This document shows positions 49,184 through 59,599 of a stretch of 64,000 nt of DNA, piece by piece (position 1 is the stretch's first letter; every line of letters begins with the position of its first letter). The translations under genes and the position numbers were made by a program. Location: the NCBI GenBank assembly GCA_947172415.1, contig OX359200.1:2110501-2174500 (forward strand), in the 5' to 3' direction. The notes below the pieces were generated by a model, which made no database searches, was not told where the DNA came from, and saw nothing but the letters and a program-made list of their open reading frames with translations. This DNA comes from Chondrosia reniformis. Taxonomy: Eukaryota > Porifera > Demospongiae > Chondrillida > Chondrillidae.

Positions 49184-49362
49184 AACTACAATGCATTGAA
49201 GATACTCAATTTGAGGTTCAGTTGGTGCCAATTGTGGTTGGGGCCGTCATCAGCTTCCTGATGGTGCTCTCATTTATGCTTATCTTATTGGTTATGTGAA
49301 GAAAAAGATATAAGGCAAAAGATTGGCTATATAATAATGTTCCTCTCTCAAATGAGATGTAA
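49184..49362 (+). CDS. Possible last exon of a LAMP-like type I membrane protein
   Basis: After a very good acceptor (tctcttctctattag) the frame reads LQCIEDTQFEVQLVPIVVGA, then VISFLMVLSFMLILLVM and TGA at about 49298. Without the TGA it would continue RKRYKAKDWLYNNVPLSNEM to TAA. A Cys, then a luminal stretch, LVPIVVGA opening a single membrane helix and a short basic tail resembles the C-terminus of lysosome-associated membrane proteins, and YNNVPL would suit a YxxPhi sorting signal. Either the TGA is the natural stop just after the helix or it is a premature stop in a pseudogene. No upstream exon was identified. Confidence 0.4.
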
Positions 49363-49643
49363 CAAGCAGCAGAGAAAAGACTTTCTACCTAATGTGATTT
49401 TATTCTGTAAAAACTGCTGACTTCAATTAAATATATATTTGTGTATAGTGTTCTTTAATGTAGTAACTAAATTATAATTATTTTATTTCCTTCTAAACAA
49501 TTACGTTTCTATCAAATTTGCAATGTACTACAAATTGTAGGCTACAAACCAGCCCTTTATATATAGATGAACAATTTAAGTGTGACAATGCCCTACCCAT
49601 TAGTCTCAATGCCCCACCCACTAGTCTCACTGCCCCACCCACT

Positions 49644-50138
49644 TCTTCTTCTTCTGGTCTCCTTGCCCTGTAAGGGCGTAGGGCAGGTCCCAGACCTTAG
49701 CCTAAGGTCCTGTTTTGAGAGCCAAATCTGTCAAAAAGGGTGAGCTGGCTGGGCTCACACCCGACATCCCTAGGTTGAGTGGCTGCTGGGTGCCATAGCC
49801 ATTAAAATGACTGTTGCTGCACCCGGTTGACAGAAACCAGTGGTCGTGATGGTCATCCTGTCTGACAGCCAGCACAAAGGACCCCAGGGGGTGTGGTGGC
49901 AGGATGGTGTTGACGGTGGAGGACCATGTTGTGAGGTTCGCTATGCTGCGATGGTCTCAAGGCTCGAACGCAATGAAAGTGGCACTCGCCATCGACAGGG
50001 AGCTACGACGCTGGCACCACAAGTGCCCTGTGTGCAGCGAACTCCATCCACTGGCAGAGAAACTGGCAAAGTCCGCACGAAAACTTCCAAGTTGGCTGTC
50101 TCCACCAGCGGCCTCATGGCCCTACGCCGCCATCTTGA
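49644..50138 (-). mobile_element. Short non-LTR retroposon insertion with 13-bp target duplication
   Basis: Flanked by tgccccacccact at 49631-49643 and 50139-50151. Read on the minus strand it starts tcaagatggcggcgtagg and ends with two hairpin-forming motifs (gaccttaggctaaggtc; gccctacgcccttacagggc) and a (GAA)n tail. These are hallmarks of target-primed insertion of a SINE or a 5'/internally deleted LINE. It landed in a small tandem array of tgccccacccactagtct units. Frames of 70-106 codons inside do not resemble known proteins. Confidence 0.78.
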
Positions 50139-50848
50139 TGCCCCACCCACTATAGACTAGCCTATAGTCATACATATAAATAGACAATAAAGTTTCCACA
50201 TAGCACAGTATAGCCTAGACATGAATTCGAAGGTTCCCCATAGTATACTATAGAATCAATGACTTACATATATTTGTGCATGACCATTCAGCACTTGTAT
50301 ATACACAAGACAATCCTCTTCCACTATTTATAATGCATTATAGGTATTTATGTATACATCTACATCATTTACTCATTAAATTCCAATCATTAATATACAT
50401 ACAATAAAATAAACATTAAAATCAGTTCACCAATCAACAGTAGTTCAGTATATAGAGTTAAATAATAAAAGATTAACAGTTGCAGTTACTCTTGTTTATT
50501 GGAGGTGGAAATCTTCTACTGCCCTCCACCTTCTCCACCCCACCCATAATGGTTATGCAAATCCCCTTGTACATTGTATACTATTTTCAATATATATAGG
50601 GAACATACATAAGGAGAGATAGGCGAGGACAAAAGTTTGTCTAGAATTAGGATGATTTACAGTACAGTACTTAATTGAAAATTAAATTATACATTTCAGG
50701 TTTTTTTGTATTTCTAATCGCTGCCGTGGGATGGTGAAGCTTGTGGAATTCCATAATCAGCTCCTAGGCTAGTGACTCAAGGGTCCAGCTTGGCCTAGTG
50801 CATACACATGCATGTGTCACTCTGATATACAATTATTATTATAGTCAG

Positions 50849-51023
50849 AGAATACAATCAAGAAAAACATGGATGCCCTATTCTATTTATCTATGAGTTA
50901 TCACCTTAAAATCTATAATGAATGGATTTCTAACTAACACATAAGGTAAACTGTTGTAGATTTTAAGGTGATAACCCGTAGGTTAATTTAATAGGATGTC
51001 CATGTTTTTCTCAATCGTATTCT
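50849..51023. mobile_element. 175-bp foldback element
   Basis: Left agaatacaatcaagaaaaac-atggatgccctatt and ttatcaccttaaaatcta are mirrored on the right by tagattttaaggtgataa and aataggatgtcc-atgtttttctcaatcgtattct. Almost fully self-complementary with a short loop. Confidence 0.78.
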
Positions 51024-51174
51024 ATAATTCCATTAAAATGCCGATTCCGGAATTCTGTGTTTCACCATAGGCTGGATTTTTGATGCACATGGTACACTTG
51101 GGTAATATCTCATTAACAACTTAGATATTTAATTTGTTACATGCTTAACCGCTAATCATCTTTGGTGAGATACT

Positions 51175-51406
51175 CAACTATTGTAACACTTAATTTATAC
51201 GTCAATACATCGTTTTTGCAAATGGTGGCATTCAGGAAGCTTTAGTTAACGAAAGTTTTCCATTGTTATTTATAAAGTTCAGGACATTTAAGCGTCCTCA
51301 ATTGTTAGGATTAAGAAAATATATACTAAAGCCCAACAATGCGGCAAAGTAGTTCGAGTTAATTCAGGGGGGGTAGCCCCACGAATTTTTAAACTCAAAA
51401 TACTTG
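51175..51406 (-). mobile_element. Repeat family A, copy 3 (partial)
   Basis: Reverse-orientation copy: it begins in the middle (ttgtaacacttaatttatac), runs through tttttgcaaatggtgg and gttcaggac, and ends in the hairpin (caaagtagttcgagtt ... ctcaaaatacttg). The far end present in copies 1 and 2 is missing. Confidence 0.7.
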
Positions 51407-52342
51407 TTTTACACATATGTGATTTGATAGATCTCTCTGTGGACATGGCAATCGTGATACGGCAACATTCGCTTCCTTCGTAGCTTTCTTGCCAATTTCT
51501 GTGTCTTTTGCAGTCGGTAGAGCGTCCTTAATATACTTTATAGGAGTGCCATCGTGAATCATTCTTGAATGCGTCCTTTTTAACACCTTAACAGAGAATA
51601 TGTTCTGTAGTATGATATTAAATTCTGTTTTATTTAAAATTGGATGAAAATGTTATTTATTTACACCATTTGTTGGCAATACCTTGATAATTTCTTTTGA
51701 ATAACTTAATTTTACTCTTTATACTTTGATTGAATGATGATCATAATTTGTTGAAGTACATTAGTAGTACATACTAAACGTCTTCTAATAAATGTGGAGT
51801 TGCAGATAGTAGTTGTAGTTCTGATAGAACTACTTCCTCTTCATATAAAGTTATAGAGTGCCTTCCTAATTTCAATGCAGCAGATGCAACAGCCCCCTAG
51901 AGAATATACAGTATTTGGTGAAATTTAACCCTTTACGTGTAGCGTTAATCATTTTCGTTATGCTGTTAATCTGTTTTGCCCCACTTTTCTGGTGCAATGG
52001 TATCTTCAAAGAAAGATTCGTTTTTTGCAGAGCTAACATTATTAGAGATAACTTTTTCGATTCACAAGTAAGAAGACATGCAACGTACACTAAAAAGTAA
52101 CAAAATTATTGGTAAATATACGTTCTAAAGTTCCGTATACTCCTTCGTACTTGGGTAGTTAAAATCCATAAAAACTACTGAAATACTTTCGCTTTTGTTG
52201 CGGATATAGAAGATCCTGCTGTTTAAATCGAAAGTTTGTAACAGTTAATAAGTTTTAGAAACAATTATGGTAAAACTACAAAAAATCGAATATATTAAAT
52301 TGCACAATTATTTTATAATACTATTAATATGAACTACACAGA
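51407..52342. other. No recognisable gene; likely left flank of piggyBac copy 2
   Basis: AT-rich with only 60-70 codon frames. Terminal repeats of the piggyBac element were not found. Confidence 0.4.
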
Positions 52343-53338
52343 ATGTTAGGTACAAATAAAAAGCTAAATGTGAGTGGTACTGTATGGTTTCTTGATGATG
52401 ACATAGAGTGTGATTGGGCTGACTCAGATCTCAGTGGCATGGAATCTGAAGGTGATGAAGATAGTTGCCAGGCAGCAGATAGCTTCAGAAGCAATGATCC
52501 TATTGAGGAATCCCAACTGTATAAAGAGGAGAGCATGAGTGAAATAGAATCTGCAGTGATTTCTTCAAGTAGTAGTCAGGGTTTAACATCCACACCTACT
52601 TATCACTCACCTCAGTCATTGTCCACTTCATCTGTTCCCTTCGTTCAACAGGTTGGCCCTACAACCAGACAGCAACAAGATATGTCACCACTTGATTATT
52701 TAAATATCTTCTCTGGCAAGCAAACAGCTGAGCTTCTGGTAAGACAGACCAACTTGTATGCCACGCAAAGGCTTCCTGCTGCTAGCTACAAGTGGCATGA
52801 CACTGAGGAGAATGAAATCTGTCATTTCCTAGGAATATTAATAGCATGGGCGTACATCCATTGCCTTCTATGGAAGACTACTGGTCCACTGATCCCCTGT
52901 TGGGTGAACCAGGTCTCACAGCTGGCATGCCATATCGTCGCTACAGAGCACTCTGTAGTACTTTACACATCAATGATAATAGCCAAGCCATAAGTAGAGG
53001 GCAAGACGGGTATGATCGCCTTCATAAAGTTAGGCCTCTGATTTAAATTGTAAAGCAAAATTGCCTTAAAGGGCCACTGATGTGGTCAAAATCGATATCG
53101 AGATAAGACGATTTTGGAAGAGTGTGCTAAATGTCCATACCAATTTCTAAGTTTGTATGGACGTTAGCCAATCGATCGAGGAGAAATCAACCCACTTTCA
53201 GACCACTTTGGCACCATTGCGGTCAAGTTGCAGACGGCTTGCAGTTAGGCCTCTCGTGACGTCATGAACAGAACGTAGCCCAATCAACGCGTATGCTAAT
53301 GTACACGATTGTTGCTACAAGGATCGACGATACCGGAT

Positions 53339-53560
53339 CGGTGCGTTTCTGCCTGCTGTTATTCAACGAGAAGGGATGGTGTGAGTCTTTACAAGTTTCC
53401 TAGTGACGATAAAATAAGGAGGCAATGGATTAAGCAAATATAGACCTACAGAGCCAATTGGGAACCTTCCACAAGACCGCTGCTCTGCACACTCCACTTT
53501 AAGAAGACTGCTTCGAAGGTGGAGCTCTATACAGCGAATTCTTCCATAGAAAGCTGAAAG
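53339..53560 (+). pseudogene. THAP-type zinc finger remnant
   Basis: One frame gives CVSACCYSTRRDGVSLYKFP, SDDKIRRQWIKQI, a stop, then RANWEPSTRPLLCTLHFKK. The C-x2-C ... C-x2-H spacing, SLYKFP and RRQWI match THAP domains, DNA-binding heads of P-element, Kolobok and some host proteins. It sits in a block starting AGGGCCACTGATG directly after TTAA at 53063, consistent with a Kolobok-type end; the rest of that transposase is not visible. Confidence 0.7.
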
Positions 53561-53879
53561 CAGATGCAGTGCTTACTTTTTTCCACAGAAAAGTACACAA
53601 ACACATTCCCTCACAATAGGTATATGCATATGTGAACAACTATACTGCATACACACCTATATTGATTAATTATCGTTCATTTCTATGGGGCTTTAATTCC
53701 TATCCTGAAATTAATAAAATTCAATGCAAATTAAAGACAATTTCTAGGAATGCACCCTTGGAGCTCTGTTAGGGGAATGGGATGGAAACATATTTCACTC
53801 ATCACTAAGATTGCGTGTATCAAGTTCTGGAAGCGAATTAGTCAAATGTCAGATTTACTTTGTTACTTTGTAAATTAGC

Positions 53880-54401
53880 TGATCAAGGTATTCCTAATTG
53901 GGTTTCTTCAATAAGGAAACTTCTCTCCACCAATCTACCTAACGATTTACCACCCCTTACCCATGATCTTACCTCAATTACTAACCTCTTTATTGAATAT
54001 ACATGTTTGTTGTATGAAGGGTGATGGCTCAACAATATTAACATAATTCCTAGTAATTCAAACTGGCGAACTGGTGAGGCAGATTAAATATAAACCGTAA
54101 CATTAAATTTAGATCTATTGTAAAGCCATATGTAATTAGCTGTGACAGTGGCAGAAGAAGAATCATGGCTGGTCTGTGTACTGCTTGTCTTCCCCTGGCT
54201 ATTGAGGTTGGTCGTTACACCTCCATATCATTTTGGTAGAGGCTCTGCGAAGTATGTCGTGGGGGTACAGTGGAGGACCAAGCTCATTTTCTATTGTACT
54301 GTACTAAACTGAACTCTATCAGATCTGATCTGTTTGCTTATTGTAACCAAATCAACTGTAAATTCATGTCCATGTCCCAAAGCAATAAGCTATATTTTTT
54401 C
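53880..54401 (+). pseudogene. LINE C-terminal fragment
   Basis: IPNWVSSIRKLLSTNLPND and TNLFIEYTCLLYEG are in one open stretch, then the typical C-terminal Cys/His motif of LINE ORF2: CEVCRGGTVEDQAHFLLYC followed by TKLNSIRSDLFAYC. The frame runs into NKLYFFL at the TTAA where the Kolobok-like element is inserted and resumes after it (LNTDLSIF, 58372-58400). The clade is not determined. Confidence 0.6.
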
Positions 54402-54405
54402 TTAA

Positions 54406-57400
54406 GGTAGCAGGGTGGCTATTTTCCTATTTAGAAGGGTAATTTTGAATGTTCATAACTTTTAAGCTTTTATCTTGAATTTTTCAAGGTTCATAGTTAT
54501 GACTATTTTATGTAATTTGGTGTATCAATTTTATAAATTTTGCAATCTGTTACTGCGAATACGAAATTTAATGAAGTACACTATAATATTGGTTATCCTC
54601 AGGTAAAGTGAAACCACTTTTAACAAGAATGTTCTGTAGATACCAAACTTGCTACAGAGCAAGACAAAGCATATATCTACAAACCTACCGTAGCGATTAG
54701 AAATAAAGGCTACTTTGACTATATGAGAGGGCGTTCAGTAAAAATCGAAAGAAAGACACTGTTTTTCTTACCGAAGCATGTATTTCTAATCGCTGCCGTG
54801 TGATTATGATGCACATAGTACTCTTCCTATATAAACAAACAGAAAACGAATAGTTCGTACCACAACAAATTGGTTTCAGTTGGAACACCTAGGTTATGTA
54901 CATAAATTAGCTAAATTTCGACGGCACAATACTTTAAAAGCAGCGATACTAATAATTTACTTTCTGTATCATCCATGAAGTACTCCTACTTTGTTTCATT
55001 TCCATTAACAAGCAGGAAAGAGCTCAGCGCCGTTGTATTCTTCCTGAGGAAGTCCACGGCAATTTACACAATTGATTCACACCTCAAGGTGTTATGTTTA
55101 CAATTTAACTGCGAAAGGTCTGACGTGCAGCCATATACAGTGATTCCAAAATTGAAGAAGAAGCAAGAAAAACGATTGCAGAGAAGCCTCCTCAGTGCCG
55201 TTGGACATACCACACGAGGTATTGGAACAGGTAGTCGTTCATCTCCATTACTCTCAGGCTCATCATTTTTGAGTATGCACAAAGTTAGTGAACTTAGGCC
55301 ACCTAGTATGACAGCAGTAATTGGTGAACAGACAGTCTCCGAGACTGCCAGACTTGCTACAGATGATTCAGGATCAGAATACTTCCCTACACCCAAGAAA
55401 GGCAGACAAGTACTTCAATCACCTGAAAGCAGCAAAGAAGAAAGAGAAGTACCCCCGAATTGCCTGTTTTTTTATTGAATTGCGAGCCTTGGACAGTTTT
55501 ATAACTACAGTAAGTACACATAGGCACTGCAGTACAGCAGGGTGTGAAGGCACACTTATGCCTGTGCATGTACCGAGATCTGGAATGGGTGGCGGTGCAA
55601 GAGTTTAGTATGTATGCAGTGGTTGCAGTGCAGACTGGATACAGTTTGATTCATCTACCTATGTTCAATGTTCTCGTTGGTATGTTACATCACTCTCTGT
55701 TTCTTTGGCATTTTTACTCACGGGAAATACTCATGTTGGATATCACAATACTCTTGCCAGGGGCTTAGGTATTGCAGTATTACATCGCAAGAATTTCCAC
55801 AGTGTGGTGAAAGATTCGTATCAGTATATTAAAGGAATGCTAGACAATGTTTGCACTCTTGCAAAGGCTGATATGAAGCAGTTGCCCCCTACTGCTCTTG
55901 GCAGTTGGCACAGAGCAGTCACCACGGCAGATGGTTGTTGGCTCACCAGAGGCTATTTTAGTCAAAATTGCACATTTATAGTCAAGAACTATCTTCAGAA
56001 CAGCATTCTCTGGTACGGCCACCTATGTATGCGTGGGAATGATGATGTTATTGATGAACCCTTATTACCAGGAACAGCAAAAGCAGCTGAAGGCCACCTG
56101 GCTGAGGTTTTGTTTGAAAGTGCTAAGGAAGAGGGTTGCAATGTAGAAGTCAATTGGCAGGACAATGATTCATTAGCAGCAAAGTCAGTAGCGCATGCAT
56201 TCCCTTCAGCACAAGTTATGTTCTGTGCTGGCCATGTTGGGAGAGCACATACACACAGGCTCATGGATATAAAGCAAAGAAGTCTTTTACTGAAGCATAC
56301 AAAGGTTTGCATAAGGACTTCCCAACAGTGAAAACAGTGAAGTGCTTCTGTGCTGGCAAGAATCACTCGGCTGGTTGTGGTTGCATTACCGAAGGTTTCA
56401 TTCGAAGTGCCCGTATAAATCACTTTCTTGTGTGCTTGCAAGCAGAAATGAATGCATCTGTGTATGCTAGTAGAATGAGAGAACTGGGGAAGTACCATGC
56501 ACGTGGCATACATGGCATACATACATGGGAAAATGGTTTCTGCTCGTTTTACCCCCACTCTATTTGCTCTTGTGGGAAATGTGATGAGGACTTGAATTGT
56601 GAGGGAAAGCCTTATGAATCAAAGAATGTTATTACCTGTCCCCTACACTCACTGGCATATGAGATAGCATGTGAGACAAGAGCAAGAAATTCTGACGAGG
56701 TCATACATAGTGAATTGGGAAAGGGACACTCAAATCTTTGTGAATCAGCATTCAGTGTCCTACCAAAATATCGAGCAAAGAATCTAGCATTGCATCGTCT
56801 CACTTATATGACCTTAACAAATTGGGGGCTTATAATGAGTTGCCAATCGTTTATGCAACAGAAAAAGGTACCAGAATATTCCCCATATGTTGAGCTATAT
56901 AGTGAGATGGGATTACCCATTTTAGACGGAATGCAGCAAATATGGGAGACAGACATGCAAGAAAGAGCCAAAAACCTGGAGAAAAAACAATCAGCAAAGG
57001 CAAAGAAGAGTCACATTCTTCATAAAGCTGCACGTGTGGAGGAGCAGCAAGAGCGCAAACAGTGGGCTAAGAGGCAAAGAATTATACACCAGTATGGCAT
57101 AGAAGAATCCGATGATAGTGATGATGAAATGGCCAGTGAAATACCACCAAACATTGAAGGTCAGCAACTTCAAAATAACACAGTGCTTATCCTAGGTGAG
57201 GACAGTCAGCAGGCTATTTTCAAGAAGGGCAAAGAAAAAGCTGGAAGTACTAGGAAGCATTGCAAATGTGGATCAGCCACACATAGTCGTACATTATTTA
57301 GAGACTGTCCCTTTCATAAATGACACTGTATTACTGTAATACATTTTTTAACCTAACCATTATCTCTTATATCGATTTTAATCATTTTATAGCCTTACAA

Positions 57401-58371
57401 TTTTATGCTGACAGCTAGTTACATAGCTATACATGTAAGGATTAGCTTCTCCTGACTGGTGCCTGCTTAGCTACAGGCCACTTTTCTGAGTGTAGGTCTC
57501 CATATGTTATAGAATACACCTACATGTATGATCAGGAATAACACATATATATTAGAATGGGTCAAAAGGACATTACATTACAAAAATGCTGCATTACATA
57601 CGAGTGGCCCACTAGGCTCCGATTTATCCTCTATTTCTTCTGGAAACCTGGCACGAATGACGTTCTTCAGCTCTCTAGTGTATACATATGTAGGCCTCTC
57701 TCCTTCAAAGTGGCCTTGACCGACTTTACTGCCAAACTATATAGTACACGTAAGTGTAAGTCAGCACAGCTGCACCATGTAGCTATAGACCACATTGCCA
57801 ATATATTAAAACTTCAATTTACCCAAAGAATGCCATACAACCGCTTGTATAACATTGAGCGGGCCTTTTTCCCCTTCTCTTGGGGGTATGCACTCTTTAG
57901 AGGGTGTAAGAAAGTTTTAGGGCACCCAGGCAATCAAAAAGGTATAGAGGACCTGAAGGTTAAATAGAGCTCGAATTATTATCAATCCGCTATGGATCAA
58001 TCCTCACTCCTTCTCAATAAAATGTGCTTCAAAAGCAGCTACAGCCATCTCCAGCCTTGATTCAGCCATCGCTCTACATTTACATGTGTTCTAATTATTT
58101 AGCGAAACGATGCGGCAGCAAAAACAAAGCCGCTACGCTACGGTGATCTCTAGCCTCGAATCATCTCCCGGTATCGTTGAGCGACACTTGACTAGTATAA
58201 CATTGTTAGTTTGAAAAATAAATTAGGGTTCAAATCTTCCACCCTTTATAACTCTAAAACTATAGAATGTATTTAAAAATAAATGGATAGTTTGGAAGAG
58301 ATTTACCTATTCTACAAGTAGGCTGAAAATGAAAGGAATCAAAACAGGTCACTTTAGCTGTCCCTGCCACC
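54406..58371 (+). mobile_element. Kolobok/Mutator-like DNA transposon, 3966 bp, TTAA target duplication
   Basis: Ends GGTAGCAGGGTGGC (left) and, reversed, GGTGGCAGGGACAGC (right), flanked by TTAA at 54402-54405 and 58372-58375. Removing it rejoins a LINE reading frame. It contains the transposase at 54975-57323. TTAA duplications with a MULE-type DDE enzyme point to the Kolobok superfamily. Confidence 0.82.
54975..57323 (+). pseudogene. Kolobok/Mutator-like DDE transposase with several frame breaks
   Basis: Pieces in successive frames: basic and Ser-rich head (54975-55440, PTPKKGRQVLQSPES), then from 55705 LGIAVLHRKNFHSVVKDSY, first Asp in AVTTADGCWLTRGYFSQN, HLCMRGNDDVI, second Asp in VEVNWQDNDSLAAKSV, then the C/H motif VMFCAGHVGRAHTHRL. 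A one-base shift at about 56266 leads to KSFTEAYKGLHKDFPTVKTV, CFCAGKNHSAGCGC, and the probable catalytic Glu in GKGHSNLCESAFSVL. A coiled, charged tail (QERAKNLEKKQSAKAKKSH) and a terminal Cys/His cluster (HCKCGSATHSRTLFRDCPFH) follow, ending at 57323. The D-D-CxxH-E order is that of MULE/Kolobok transposases. Some breaks at 55450-55700 could be an intron rather than decay. Confidence 0.8.
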
Positions 58372-58408
58372 TTAAACACAGACTTATCCATTTTTAGTGG
58401 CTGCCCAT

Positions 58409-58687
58409 GGCAGCCCCTTATTTGTTTTCATTTGCCGATTACGTTGTACGGCTTCATGTTACGGAAAGATATATATATCTATATATATAATATGGGTTCA
58501 TACGCAACTATCATAACACTTATTTTATACGTCGATATATGTATAATACGAGTTCATACGCAACTATTGTAACACTTAATTTATACGTCAATACATCGTT
58601 TTTGCAAATGGCGGCATTCAGGAAGCAATAGTCAACGAAGCTTTTCAATTGTTATTTATATTATTTATAAAGTTCAGGACACTTAAG
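58409..58687 (-). mobile_element. Repeat family A, copy 4 (hairpin end missing)
   Basis: Reverse-orientation copy starting ggcagccccttatttg, with ggcttcatgttacgg and aatggcggcattcagg. It stops at gttcaggacacttaagc, exactly where the piggyBac coding sequence resumes. The hairpin end is absent, so a deletion or junction lies at about 58688. Confidence 0.7.
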
Positions 58688-59599
58688 CTTAATGCTTATT
58701 ATCTGACCAGCAACTAAGCATTGATAAGGCAATGGTGGCTTTCAAAGTAAGATCATCCCTAAAGCAATACATCCCATTGAAGCCAACCAAGAGGGGTTTA
58801 AAGTTTGGCCCTTATGTGACTCAACCAATGGCTACATATCAAATTTTGATGTGTATAGTGGTGCAAGTAGCCATGGTTACCCCTCAGACTTGGGACTAGG
58901 AGCACAAGTGGTCCTGAAGCTAGCCTACCCTTTCCTTAACAGAGACCACCACTTATTTTTGATAATTTCTTTTCTAGCGTTGAATTGCTGTCAACATTGA
59001 GGGCACAAGACACCTATTGTGTTGCCACCACACGCACTAAAAGAAAAAAATGGCCCCAATCTCTCAACGTGAATGACCTTAAAAGAACAATGTCATGTAG
59101 CCAAAGTCACTCCATTGTAGTAAATGCTTCAAATGGTCACGCTGTTGAATTTCTTCTCTGGCAGGACAAGAACTGTGTGCCATTTCTGAATACCTTCACC
59201 AACCCAGTATCAGTAACAACAGTGACAAGACGCAATAAGGATGGAATAAGGACAGATGTGACATGTCCAATGGCAATCAAGTTATACAACAAGTTTATGG
59301 GTGGGGGGATTGATCTTGCTGATCAACGACACAAGACCTACAGTACAGGAAGGAAGTCAAAAAAGTGGTGGATGCCTCTTTTTAATACTTAGTGGATATT
59401 TCATTGGTAAATGGCTATCAACTCTACAAGGAGATCAATGCAAAGAAGACACACAAAGAATTCCATCTTCAGGTTGCTAAAGAGCTATTGGCCATGCATT
59501 CGGGAAGAAAGAGACCATGACTATACAGCATAGGAGCATCACCATCAACTCGTTTTTGTAAACAACATTACACCAGGAGAGGAGAGGCATAACGTGAAT

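Larger units (their letters stand above)
52343..59550 (+). pseudogene. piggyBac transposase, copy 2, split by nested insertions
   Basis: N-terminal part 52343-53062: acidic head (VWFLDDDIECDWADSDLSG), SPLDYLNIFSGKQTAELLV, then after a shift near 52846 MEDYWSTDPLLGEPGL, STLHINDNSQAISRGQDGYD, LHKVRPLI and QNCL-like KQNCL. Sequence then breaks at a TTAA (53063). Coding resumes after a TTAA near 58688: SIDKAMVAFKVRSSLKQYI (first Asp), DNFFSSVELLSTLRAQDT (second Asp), GGGIDLADQRHKTYS (third Asp), KKWWMPL, then LVNGYQLYKEI and AKELLAMHSGRKR. A one-base deletion before SIDKAM and other shifts add to the break. It is clearly a different subfamily member from the copy at 38210. Confidence 0.87.
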
